DNA of 5,814 nucleotides from Methanocorpusculum sp. (GTDB lineage: Archaea > Halobacteriota > Methanomicrobia > Methanomicrobiales > Methanocorpusculaceae). The stretch is taken from assembly GCA_029986195.1 (NCBI GenBank), contig DALTYF010000068.1, forward strand, positions 1 to 5,814, read 5' to 3'. Below are positions 1 to 5,787 of the stretch, piece after piece. Made by a program: the position numbers and the translations under genes. Under the pieces are notes generated by a model, which ran no database searches, was not told where the DNA came from, and worked only from the letters and a program-made list of their open reading frames with translations. How positions within the stretch are numbered: the stretch's first letter is position 1; the number at the start of each line of letters is the position of its first letter.

Positions 1-510
1 CATGCCGATGGCAAGGGCTTTTTTGTTGTTTACTTCGGTGCCTTTGGGGACGCTGCCAAGGACTGCGTGCTCAAGTGCTTCATAGCTGATGATGCCGGTT
101 GCTTCAAGAAGCCCGCCGAGCATAATGACGTTGGCAAAGACCGGTTTTCCAAGCCGGGCCTTTGCTTCGGCAGTTGCGGCAACTTCGTACCAGGTGCAGT
201 CCGGGCGGCTGGTGACATAGCCCGGGTCAATCAGCATGACCGCATCAGCTGATGCGTTCGCACCGTATTTTTTGTATGCCTCCTCGGACATGATCGCATA
301 GATGTGCGGATCGGTGACCTTCGGATAGTGGATGGGTTCATCGGAGATGATGACGGCGGATGCACTTGCACCGCCGCGTGCCTCCGGGCCGTAGCTCTGG
401 GTCTGGACGACGTGTTTTCCGCCGTAGAGTGCTGCGGCGCGGCCGAGGATGACGGCGGCGGTAATGATGCCCTGACCGCCGAGTCCGGAGAAGCGGATCT
501 CCTGTCTCAT
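1..510 (-). CDS. korC: 2-oxoglutarate:ferredoxin oxidoreductase, gamma subunit (KorC), 3' end cut by window edge
   Basis: KorC is the gamma subunit of 2-oxoglutarate:ferredoxin oxidoreductase, the cytoplasmic enzyme that interconverts 2-oxoglutarate with succinyl-CoA and CO2 using ferredoxin. Reading from ATG at 510, 170 codons are open to the window edge with no stop. The translation starts MRQEIRFSGLGGQG; the SGLGGQG loop at residues 8-14 is the hallmark of the gamma domain of this superfamily. TQSYGPEARGG at about residues 38-48 is a second conserved family block, and a GKPVFANVIMLGGL segment lies further on. The family is usually about 175-190 residues, so only the last few to about 20 residues should be missing. 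The start is set by an ATGA overlap with the korB stop and a GGAGGC Shine-Dalgarno 5 bases upstream. KorC assignment rather than PorC or VorC rests on the neighbouring korDAB order; substrate specificity itself cannot be read from this subunit. Confidence 0.93.
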   Translation of the reverse strand, partial: MRQEIRFSGLGGQGIITAAVILGRAAALYGGKHVVQTQSYGPEARGGASASAVIISDEPIHYPKVTDPHIYAIMSEEAYKKYGANASADAVMLIDPGYVTSRPDCTWYEVAATAEAKARLGKPVFANVIMLGGLLEATGIISYEALEHAVLGSVPKGTEVNNKKALAIGM

Positions 511-1295
511 GGTCTGCCTCCGAGAACCGGGTTGCTGCGCCGGACAAGTTCACCGACGATGAACTTCCCCGGGGCGAGCGGGATGCCTGCTGCTCTGTCG
601 CGTTCGGCTTTTCCTTTGAGGATGGCGTTTGTACGGAACATGTCGATCATCTGGGAGACCTGCTTCATTTTGTTTTTGCTGCCGAACGAGGTCGGGCACT
701 GTGCCATGACTTCAATGAAGGAGAAGCCCGGTGTTTCAATTCCCGCACGGATTGCTGCGGTGAGTTCCTTGACATGGAAGGAGGTCCAGCGTGCGACATA
801 GTTCGCTCCGGCGGCTTCTGCCACGGCACAGAGATTGAACGGCATTTCATGCATGCCATAAGGGGTTGTGGTGGTTATTGCGCCGTAGGGGGTGCAGGGG
901 CTTCCCTGTCCGCCGGTCATGCCGTAGATGTTGTTGTTCATGCAGATGACGGTGAGGTCGATGTTCCTGCGGCATGCGTGAATGAAGTGGTTGCCGCCGA
1001 TTGCGGAAAGGTCGCCGTCGCCGGTAAAGACGATGACGTCGTTCTCCGGTTTTACGAGTTTGACACCTGTTGCAAACGGCAGTGCCCGGCCGTGCGTGGT
1101 GTGCAGGGAGTCGCTTGCGGTGTAGCCGGCGGCACGCGATGAACAGCCGATGCCGGAGACGAAGGTTGTTTTGTCCTGATCCAGACCAAGTTCGTGTACG
1201 GCCCGGAGCGTGCAGTTAAGGATGATACCGTTTCCGCAGCCGGCACAGTAGATGTGGGGCAGGCGGTCCTGGCGGTACCAGTCTTCGAGGGTCAC
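507..1295 (-). CDS. korB: 2-oxoglutarate:ferredoxin oxidoreductase, beta subunit (KorB), thiamine diphosphate-binding
   Basis: This 262-residue protein is the beta subunit, which binds thiamine diphosphate and Mg2+ and with KorA forms the catalytic core. CAGCGNG at residues 17-23 and GIGCSSR at 48-54 are typical beta-subunit blocks. HTTHGRALPFATG at 65-77 is the conserved loop near the cofactor. GDGD at 92-95 opens the thiamine diphosphate/Mg2+ motif, which closes with NNN at 120-122 followed by IYGMTGGQ. Length is complete for the short beta form, which carries no fused ferredoxin domain; that matches the separate korD gene. The start is GTG, overlapping the korA stop as GTGA, with a strong GGAGGTA five bases upstream. 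The stop is TGA, overlapping the korC start. Distinguishing Kor from other 2-oxoacid oxidoreductases rests on overall resemblance and the korDABC order, so exact substrate preference is inferred. Confidence 0.95.
   Translation of the reverse strand: MTLEDWYRQDRLPHIYCAGCGNGIILNCTLRAVHELGLDQDKTTFVSGIGCSSRAAGYTASDSLHTTHGRALPFATGVKLVKPENDVIVFTGDGDLSAIGGNHFIHACRRNIDLTVICMNNNIYGMTGGQGSPCTPYGAITTTTPYGMHEMPFNLCAVAEAAGANYVARWTSFHVKELTAAIRAGIETPGFSFIEVMAQCPTSFGSKNKMKQVSQMIDMFRTNAILKGKAERDRAAGIPLAPGKFIVGELVRRSNPVLGGRP
516..521 (-). promoter_or_regulatory. Shine-Dalgarno of korC
   Basis: GGAGGC on the minus strand, five bases before the korC ATG and inside the end of korB. It fixes the start of korC and supports coupled translation across the ATGA overlap. 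Confidence 0.75.
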
Positions 1296-2425
1296 AGCAG
1301 TACCTCCGTGAATGTGCCGGTCGCAGTCGCTGCAACGTCTGCGGCGTGTTTGAGTTCGTCAACGGTGTGCAGTGCACCGCCGAGTTTGGGGGCGGTGACA
1401 ACCGGAACGTTGGTGTGCATGCGGACCTCGCGGGCTATCTGGCCGAGGTTCATTTCGGGAACGACGAAGGCTTTCGCCGCGCGGAATCCGGCAAGTTTTG
1501 CGTCCGGGAACGGCCAGACAATTCTGAGGTTTAAGTGGCCGTACATTCCAGGATAGTCGGCAAGAAGCTGCTGGACGGCTCTGGTCGGGGCTCCGTAACT
1601 GATGAAGACGATTTCTGCGTCAGGGTTTACGATGTCAACGTCTGCGATCTCGTTTCGGAAGTTTTCGATTTTTCCGACCTGTCGTCTGACAAGGTTTTCG
1701 TGCAGGGCTGCGGAGTCGGTCGCCGGATATCCCCGCTCGTCATGGGTGAGTCCGGTGATGTGGACGCCGTGTCCGTTGCCGAAGGTGCCGAAGCCCGGCA
1801 CGCCGCGGGCGTCCGGCTGGCAGGGGAGTTCTCCTGCGGCAAGTTCGCGGCGCGGAGTGATCTCGACGTTGTCCCGCAGAACAACCTTTTCGCGCATGTG
1901 GCCGATGGTTTCGTCTGCCATGAGGAATACGGGAGTGCGGAACCGGTCGGCGAGGTTGAATGCCTTGACGGTCAGGTCAAACATCTCCTGCACGGAAGAG
2001 GGGGAGAGGGCAATGATGCTGTAGTCTCCGTGCGAGCCGAACCGTACCTGCATCATGTCGCCCTGGGCTGCCATGGTGGGCTGGCCGGTGGAGGGGCCGC
2101 CCCGCTGGACGTTGATAACTACGCAGGGGGTTTCGGTCATGGCGGCGTAACCGATGTTTTCCATCATGAGGGAAAATCCCGGGCCTGAGGTTGCGGTCAT
2201 GGTGCGTGCGCCTGCCCATGCACCGCCGATGATTGCGGCCATGCTGGCAAGTTCGTCCTCCATCTGGATGAAGATTCCGCCGACTTTGGGAAGACGAGCT
2301 GCCATGCGTTCGGCAACTTCGGTGGAGGGGGTGATCGGGTATCCGGCAAAGAACCGGCATCCTGCGGCAATTGCACCCTCGGCACAGGCAGTGTTTCCGT
2401 TGAGGAACTCGGTTTTATCGGTCAA
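1292..2425 (-). CDS. korA: 2-oxoglutarate:ferredoxin oxidoreductase, alpha subunit (KorA)
   Basis: This 377-residue protein is the alpha subunit, which contributes the pyrimidine-side half of the thiamine diphosphate site and binds the 2-oxoacid in complex with KorB. The N-terminus has the family block GNTACAEGAIAAGCRFFAGYPITPST at about residues 10-35, cited here only for its YPITPST core. MEDE at 55-58 follows; its acidic residues include the expected cofactor-activating glutamate. TSGPG at 79-83 and QRGGPSTG at 107-114 are further conserved blocks. Length matches full-size KorA of methanogens. The start is TTG, chosen because it makes a TTGA overlap with the korD stop, sits six bases after GGTGAT, and places the family block at its usual distance from the N-terminus. 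The stop is TGA inside the GTGA overlap with korB. No truncation or frameshift is seen. Confidence 0.95.
   Translation of the reverse strand: MTDKTEFLNGNTACAEGAIAAGCRFFAGYPITPSTEVAERMAARLPKVGGIFIQMEDELASMAAIIGGAWAGARTMTATSGPGFSLMMENIGYAAMTETPCVVINVQRGGPSTGQPTMAAQGDMMQVRFGSHGDYSIIALSPSSVQEMFDLTVKAFNLADRFRTPVFLMADETIGHMREKVVLRDNVEITPRRELAAGELPCQPDARGVPGFGTFGNGHGVHITGLTHDERGYPATDSAALHENLVRRQVGKIENFRNEIADVDIVNPDAEIVFISYGAPTRAVQQLLADYPGMYGHLNLRIVWPFPDAKLAGFRAAKAFVVPEMNLGQIAREVRMHTNVPVVTAPKLGGALHTVDELKHAADVAATATGTFTEVLL
1301..1307 (-). promoter_or_regulatory. Shine-Dalgarno of korB
   Basis: GGAGGTA on the minus strand, five bases before the GTG start of korB. It is a near-full match to the archaeal anti-Shine-Dalgarno and justifies the non-ATG start at the GTGA overlap with korA. 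Confidence 0.8.
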
Positions 2426-2694
2426 TATTCAATCACCACTTTGTGTGCTTCGTAGGGTTTTTCCTCTGTCCACGAGATGGCCTGGTCCGGACAGGTCATC
2501 TGGCACATGCCGCAGAGCTGGCGGCCGTACATGATCTGCAGGCGGCAGTTGGTACAGCGCTCGGGATGGTCAAGGACAGGTATTACATAGCCGCGGGGAC
2601 ACGGCCGTTTCCCTTCCTGAAATATCCGGTAGGGGCAGACCTGGGTTCAAAGGTTGCAGCCTTTGCAGCGGCGTTCATCGATGACGAGCTTCAT
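2422..2694 (-). CDS. korD: 2-oxoglutarate:ferredoxin oxidoreductase, delta (ferredoxin) subunit KorD, with an in-frame TGA at a cluster cysteine
   Basis: KorD is the small electron-transfer subunit that carries two 4Fe-4S clusters between the KorAB active site and external ferredoxin. Read through one TGA, the frame gives 90 residues, beginning MKLVIDERRCKGCNL, then the TGA codon (position 16), then TQVCPYRIF. The first cluster motif is therefore C10-x2-C13-x2-[TGA16]-x3-C20-P, with the stop precisely where the third cysteine belongs. Downstream, C61-x2-C64-x3-C68-P supplies the second motif, preceded by C47 and C50; C32 is an additional cysteine. The protein ends VVIEY with TGA overlapping the korA start. 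No ATG lies between the TGA and residue 55, so re-initiation would lose the first cluster motif. No clear Shine-Dalgarno precedes the ATG, so initiation may be leaderless or short-leadered. Alternatives are selenocysteine insertion, cysteine insertion by an opal suppressor, a pseudogene, or a sequencing error. Confidence 0.85.
2432..2437 (-). promoter_or_regulatory. Shine-Dalgarno of korA, deciding a TTG start
   Basis: GGTGAT on the minus strand matches the 3' part of the archaeal Shine-Dalgarno (complement of the 16S tail AUCACC) and is followed after six bases by TTG. It lies within the last codons of korD. It lets korA be initiated even if ribosomes fail to read through the TGA earlier in korD. 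Confidence 0.7.
2611..2634 (-). other. Weak RNA hairpin downstream of the korD TGA
   Basis: On the korD mRNA, CCCU (2634-2631) can pair with AGGG (2614-2611). An A/A mismatch and a CC/GG pair then close a ten-base loop, GGAUAUUUCA. The hairpin starts about 12 bases after the TGA. Bacterial selenocysteine insertion elements sit at a similar place, but known archaeal ones lie in untranslated regions, and this stem is short. It may be chance in a GC-rich gene. Confidence 0.2.
2647..2649 (-). other. Candidate recoded UGA codon (selenocysteine or cysteine) in korD
   Basis: TGA at codon 16 of korD. It is flanked by CKGCNL upstream and TQVCP downstream, so it occupies the third ligand position of a CxxCxxCxxxCP iron-sulfur motif. 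The other nine cysteines of the gene use TGC (six) or TGT (three), so a single third-base change separates this codon from cysteine. Selenocysteine is the natural chemical replacement for cysteine and is read from UGA, but it is established in archaea mainly for Methanococcales, Methanopyrus and some Asgard lineages, not for the group this window suggests. A point mutation or base-call error is the main alternative. Confidence 0.45.
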
Positions 2695-2727
2695 TAGATA
2701 CTGCTTATTATTATGCGTTTGGAGAAG

Positions 2728-2741
2728 GGTAAAAGTTCTCG
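2728..2741 (-). promoter_or_regulatory. Possible korDABC promoter (BRE/TATA-like)
   Basis: CGAGAACTTTTACC on the minus strand resembles a BRE followed by an archaeal TATA-like box. The expected start site about 25 bases downstream (near 2708) would leave a leader of about 14 bases before korD. An AT-rich run nearer the ATG (ATAATAATAA, about 2706-2716) is an alternative box but sits close to the start codon. The two T-tracts after alaS support a separate kor transcript. Confidence 0.4.
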
Positions 2742-2822
2742 TATGGGGACCTGTAGAATTGCTGTCTGCGAGTGTGTGACACGGTTGGCCGCGCGGTTTT
2801 TCCCGGGCGTGGTGATGATATG

Positions 2823-2831
2823 AAAAAAAAA
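2823..2831 (-). terminator. Oligo-T terminator after alaS (T9)
   Basis: A run of nine T on the minus strand, 23 bases past the alaS stop. Archaeal RNA polymerase terminates at T-rich tracts without needing a stem, so this is a good candidate for the end of the alaS transcript before korD. Confidence 0.6.
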
Positions 2832-2842
2832 CGGTTCGGAAC

Positions 2843-2849
2843 AAAAAAA
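2843..2849 (-). terminator. Oligo-T terminator after alaS (T7)
   Basis: A run of seven T on the minus strand, five bases after the alaS TGA. With the T9 run just downstream it forms a paired terminator, as is common in archaea. Confidence 0.5.
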
Positions 2850-2854
2850 GAGGT

Positions 2855-5593
2855 TCAGAGCTGTGCTCTGATGAGAGCATCGGCTTTTGCGATTGCATCG
2901 GCAATTTTTCCAGCGTCGCTTCCCGCACCCTGTGCGAGATTTTCTTTTCCGCCGCCTTTTCGGCCGAGTTCGGCACAGACTGCCGAGACGAGCTGTCCTG
3001 CATGGACTTTGCCGGTGACGCCGGACGCTGCAACAACGCCGATGCCGTCGGCGGTTGTGATCAGAACCGCAACACCGCCCCGTGCTGCAACTGCTCCGGC
3101 AACCGTGACCAGTTCTTTGCGTGAGACGTCCACCTGTTTGATGACGACCTCAACGCCGTTCACCATCACACCTTCCAGACGGGAGAGTTCCAGTTCCGCA
3201 ATCTTTGCCCGCAGGCGTTCGATCTCTTTGCGCTGGTCTTTCCATTCGGTGAAGAACCGCTCGACGGATGCGGGCAGGTTTTCGGTCTGCACGGACAGGG
3301 TGTCAGCGGAGGTGTTCAGGAGCGTCTGAATGTGCTGCATTGCGTCAAGCGCGGCAAATCCTGCGGCGAACTCGACACGTTCCACACCGTCCTGAATGTG
3401 TTCAAGACGCAGGAGTTTGATGGGACCGATCTCGCCGGTGCTCTGACAGTGCGTTCCGGCGCAGGCCTGTACCTCGGCACCCATCTGTACGATGCGCAGC
3501 TCTTTTCCCGGGGGCACACCGCCCTGATAGAGGGCGAACCCGAACTTCTGTTCGGCTTTTGTGCGGCTTTCCATCTTGATCATGACCGGCAGGTTTTCCA
3601 TCACCAGGCGGTTTGCCACGATTTCAATCTGTTTGAGCTGTTCGGGCGTGATATGGGTGTAGTGCCGGATGTCAAGCCGGGCGGTGTCCGTGGAGAGCTG
3701 GGATCCTGCCTGGTGGATATGGGGGCCGAGCACCTCTTTTGCTGCACGGAGAATGACGTGGGTTCCGGAGTGGTGGCGCATGAGTGCCCAGCGGCGCTCC
3801 TCGTCAACGACACCTTTTACCCGGTCGCCGCGTTTGAGTCCGGGACCGCGGACCTTGTGGAGGATCACGTCGCCGGATTTTACCACTTCATCCACGCGGA
3901 TCATGGTGTCGATTGTGACAAATGTTCCGGTGTCGGACGGCTGGCCTCCGCCTTCGGGGTAGAAGAGAGTGTGGTCGAGAATGACGTAGTCGTCAAAGAC
4001 GTCCACAATGGTTGCTTCAAACTCCATGTCGGTCGGCCGTTCGTAATAGTTTCTGCGGGTTGCAGGCAGACCTGCAATACGGTCTGCGTATTTGGATAGC
4101 GGGGATTCGGGTTTAACGCCTTCGTTCTCCGAGTGCATGTCGGCTATCTGGGAGTCGAAGTCGTCCGGAATTTCGAACTGTGCACCGGTCTCGGTCAGAA
4201 TCCGGCCCATCAGATCCACCGGGATGCCGTGGGAGTCGTAGAGTGTGATCAGTTCTTCGAGCGGGACCGGCTGGTTCTTCTTGACATAGGTCTGACCGAC
4301 ACGCTGCACGGTACGGGTTCCGCGCTCAATGGTTGCGTCGTACTTTTCGACCTCGCGGCTGATGATCTCGCGGACGATTGCGGGTTCCTGTTCAAACTGG
4401 GAGAGTCCAATCTTTTCCATCTGGGCCACTACAAGATCGCCGAGGTCTTCGTCAACGCCTGCTTCCTGCATCATTCTGATGCTGCGGCGCAGAACGAGGC
4501 GTGCAAGGTATCCTTCGCGGACGTTGGAGGGGACGATTAAGTCGCCGAGCATGTAGGCAAGGCAGCGGGTGTGGTCGCAGAGTGCGTAGATGTTTTCCAT
4601 CGGAACAATTATTTCTTCCAGTTTTGCGAGGGAGACACCGGTTGCGTCAGCTACTTTCTGCCGGAGATCGTGCAGTTTTTCGCCGCGAATGTCCATGAGT
4701 CCGGCGAACTTTGCGTTCATTCCGAGGATGTGCGCAAACTCCGGATTGTCGAGGCGGTCTTCCATGCCTGCGGCGTTTAAGAGCCGCGGGATCATTTCGG
4801 GGAAGACTGCGTCATATGCGGTCGGTGTTCCCTGTGATGCCCAGGCAAACCGTTCAAGGCCGTAGCCGGTATCCACGATCCGGAGCGGCATTTCATAGTA
4901 GTCCTTGCCGTCGATCATGACCTGCGGTTTGCCGGAGTTCTTCCGCGAGAGGTTCATGAAGACGAGTGTTGCAACCTCAAGTCCGCCCATCAGAACTTCG
5001 ACGCTTGCACCGGCGTTTCCACCGCCGAACCACGGTTTTTCCTTGAACGTGAGGTTGGCAAGGTCGCCGCCGATGGATTCTACAAAGCCGCTGCACAGCT
5101 CGACACAGTGGTCCTTCCAGTACACCGGACGTTCGTCGGTGTTGAAGGCATGATGCGCCATCATCTCAAAGCAGGTGAAGTGACGGCCCGACCGGCCGAC
5201 ATTGTCGAGGTCGTTGAGCCGGATGCACGGCTGGGAGATGGTGAGGGGATTTGCCGGAGGTGGACAGATACCGCTTGTGACGTACGGCTGGAAGTCGGCA
5301 ATGGATGCGATGGTCAGGTAAATGTCGTCGCGCCACCGTGCGGCTACCGGGTACCGGCTGATGCGGGTGTGGCCGTTTCTCTCGAAGTAGGAGAGATAGG
5401 CTTCGCGCATCTCTTCGACACTGTGTCGGGCAAACATGGGGTTGCCGATGAACTGGTATGGTTCACAGGGAGCGTCACCACAGACTTCACGTTCCGGGTC
5501 CCGGGTCCAGAACGGCATTCCGCATTTTTTACAGATTTTGCGGACAAATCCTTCCCGCTTGAAATATTCAAGCTGATATTCATTCTCAAGCAT
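2855..5593 (-). CDS. alaS: Alanyl-tRNA synthetase, archaeal type (AlaRS)
   Basis: AlaRS charges tRNA-Ala with alanine in the cytoplasm and hydrolyses mischarged Ser- or Gly-tRNA-Ala. The protein is 912 residues, full length for the archaeal form. A zinc knuckle with C21, C24, C38 and C43 at the N-terminus is typical of the archaeal group. The class II catalytic domain follows, with FARHSVEEMREAYLSYF near 54-70, SQPCIRLND near 120-128 and DTGYGLERF near 241-249. A helical tRNA-binding region is followed by the editing domain: FYPEGGGQPSD near 544-554, H608 and H612 of HHSGTH, and C711 and H715 of CAGTHC, the four zinc ligands. A charged helix at about 783-808 is probably coiled coil. The C-terminal domain has GRKGGGKENLAQGAG at 877-891, as in DHHA1 domains. 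The ATG is the natural start, just before the zinc knuckle, although no clear Shine-Dalgarno precedes it. The stop is TGA. No defect is seen. Confidence 0.98.
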   Translation of the reverse strand: MLENEYQLEYFKREGFVRKICKKCGMPFWTRDPEREVCGDAPCEPYQFIGNPMFARHSVEEMREAYLSYFERNGHTRISRYPVAARWRDDIYLTIASIADFQPYVTSGICPPPANPLTISQPCIRLNDLDNVGRSGRHFTCFEMMAHHAFNTDERPVYWKDHCVELCSGFVESIGGDLANLTFKEKPWFGGGNAGASVEVLMGGLEVATLVFMNLSRKNSGKPQVMIDGKDYYEMPLRIVDTGYGLERFAWASQGTPTAYDAVFPEMIPRLLNAAGMEDRLDNPEFAHILGMNAKFAGLMDIRGEKLHDLRQKVADATGVSLAKLEEIIVPMENIYALCDHTRCLAYMLGDLIVPSNVREGYLARLVLRRSIRMMQEAGVDEDLGDLVVAQMEKIGLSQFEQEPAIVREIISREVEKYDATIERGTRTVQRVGQTYVKKNQPVPLEELITLYDSHGIPVDLMGRILTETGAQFEIPDDFDSQIADMHSENEGVKPESPLSKYADRIAGLPATRRNYYERPTDMEFEATIVDVFDDYVILDHTLFYPEGGGQPSDTGTFVTIDTMIRVDEVVKSGDVILHKVRGPGLKRGDRVKGVVDEERRWALMRHHSGTHVILRAAKEVLGPHIHQAGSQLSTDTARLDIRHYTHITPEQLKQIEIVANRLVMENLPVMIKMESRTKAEQKFGFALYQGGVPPGKELRIVQMGAEVQACAGTHCQSTGEIGPIKLLRLEHIQDGVERVEFAAGFAALDAMQHIQTLLNTSADTLSVQTENLPASVERFFTEWKDQRKEIERLRAKIAELELSRLEGVMVNGVEVVIKQVDVSRKELVTVAGAVAARGGVAVLITTADGIGVVAASGVTGKVHAGQLVSAVCAELGRKGGGKENLAQGAGSDAGKIADAIAKADALIRAQL

Positions 5594-5597
5594 GAAG

Positions 5598-5638
5598 AAC
5601 CACTAACTGAGGTTGATAACCACTATACGTTAGAGTGG
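5598..5638 (-). promoter_or_regulatory. alaS leader with repeated CCACT/AGTGG elements
   Basis: The octamer TAGTGGTT (minus strand) occurs twice, at 5598-5605 and 5618-5625, exactly 20 bases apart, about two helical turns. A third, inverted copy of the pentamer core (AGTGG on the plus strand, 5634-5638) makes a CCACT-N9-AGTGG inverted repeat at 5620-5638. In the mRNA the central AACC can pair with either the upstream or the downstream GGTT. The region could be an operator or a small leader switch; neither is shown. Confidence 0.3.
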
Positions 5639-5645
5639 AGGTAAG

Positions 5646-5661
5646 ATAATAATTCCTTTCG
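5646..5661 (-). promoter_or_regulatory. alaS promoter (BRE/TATA-like)
   Basis: CGAAAGGAATTATTAT on the minus strand reads as a purine-rich BRE followed by an AT-rich TATA-like box. A start site about 25 bases downstream falls near 5622-5626, giving a leader of about 30 bases before the alaS ATG. It matches the divergent element at 5772-5787 at 12 of 16 positions, which supports both. Confidence 0.5.
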
Positions 5662-5680
5662 GGTGGGCTTTAGATTTTTC

Positions 5681-5761
5681 TTCCCGGGTAGTCCAGGATT
5701 CGCACGGCAGAGTCATGCCTGCCTCTTCACGGGAAACTCACGTAGGGTTCAGTCATGGACT
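5681..5761. other. Intergenic cluster of interlocked inverted repeats
   Basis: Three inverted repeats lie here: TTCCCG (5681-5686) with CGGGAA (5730-5735); AGTCCA (5690-5695) with TGGACT (5756-5761); and GGCAG (5706-5710) with CTGCC (5718-5722). The first two cross each other, as in a pseudoknot, with the third as an internal hairpin. AGTCATG also repeats at 5711 and 5751, exactly 40 bases apart. The segment lies between two opposed promoter-like elements and has no convincing open frame. It matches no tRNA, 5S, SRP or RNase P pattern that I recognise. It could be a structured RNA, a regulator site, or chance. Confidence 0.3.
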
Positions 5762-5771
5762 TGTGATGCCA

Positions 5772-5787
5772 CGAAAAGATTTAGTAG
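5772..5787 (+). promoter_or_regulatory. Divergent promoter for a gene beyond the right edge
   Basis: CGAAAAGATTTAGTAG on the plus strand resembles the alaS BRE/TATA-like element at 12 of 16 positions but faces the other way. A start site about 25 bases downstream would lie at about 5808-5814, so the gene it serves would begin at or beyond the window edge and cannot be identified. Confidence 0.4.

Noticed and set aside
2647..2649. Pyrrolysine at the internal stop
   Set aside because: Pyrrolysine is read from UAG, not UGA, and lysine-like chemistry would not suit an iron-sulfur ligand position.
2422..2694. Frameshifted or decayed korD pseudogene
   Set aside because: Not adopted as the main call: there is no indel, the cluster motifs and the C-terminal overlap with korA are intact, and the only fault is one TGA at a cysteine position. 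A fresh nonsense mutation remains possible.
2647..3036. A 129-residue minus-strand open frame ending at the korD TGA
   Set aside because: Only its last 15 residues, from the ATG at 2694, are korD. The rest is an accidental in-frame extension across the spacer and the 3' end of alaS.
304..4099. Long plus-strand open frames opposite korC, korB, korA and alaS (for example 304-801, 1535-2188, 3332-4099)
   Set aside because: They are antisense to genes with clear conserved motifs. Their translations show no recognisable domain and fit the shadow frames expected in GC-rich coding DNA.
5675..5735. tRNA gene suggested by a seven-pair TTTCCCG/CGGGAAG closing stem on the minus strand
   Set aside because: The enclosed length is about 57 bases, there is no TTCRA T-loop with a flanking stem, and no D arm or anticodon arm can be drawn.
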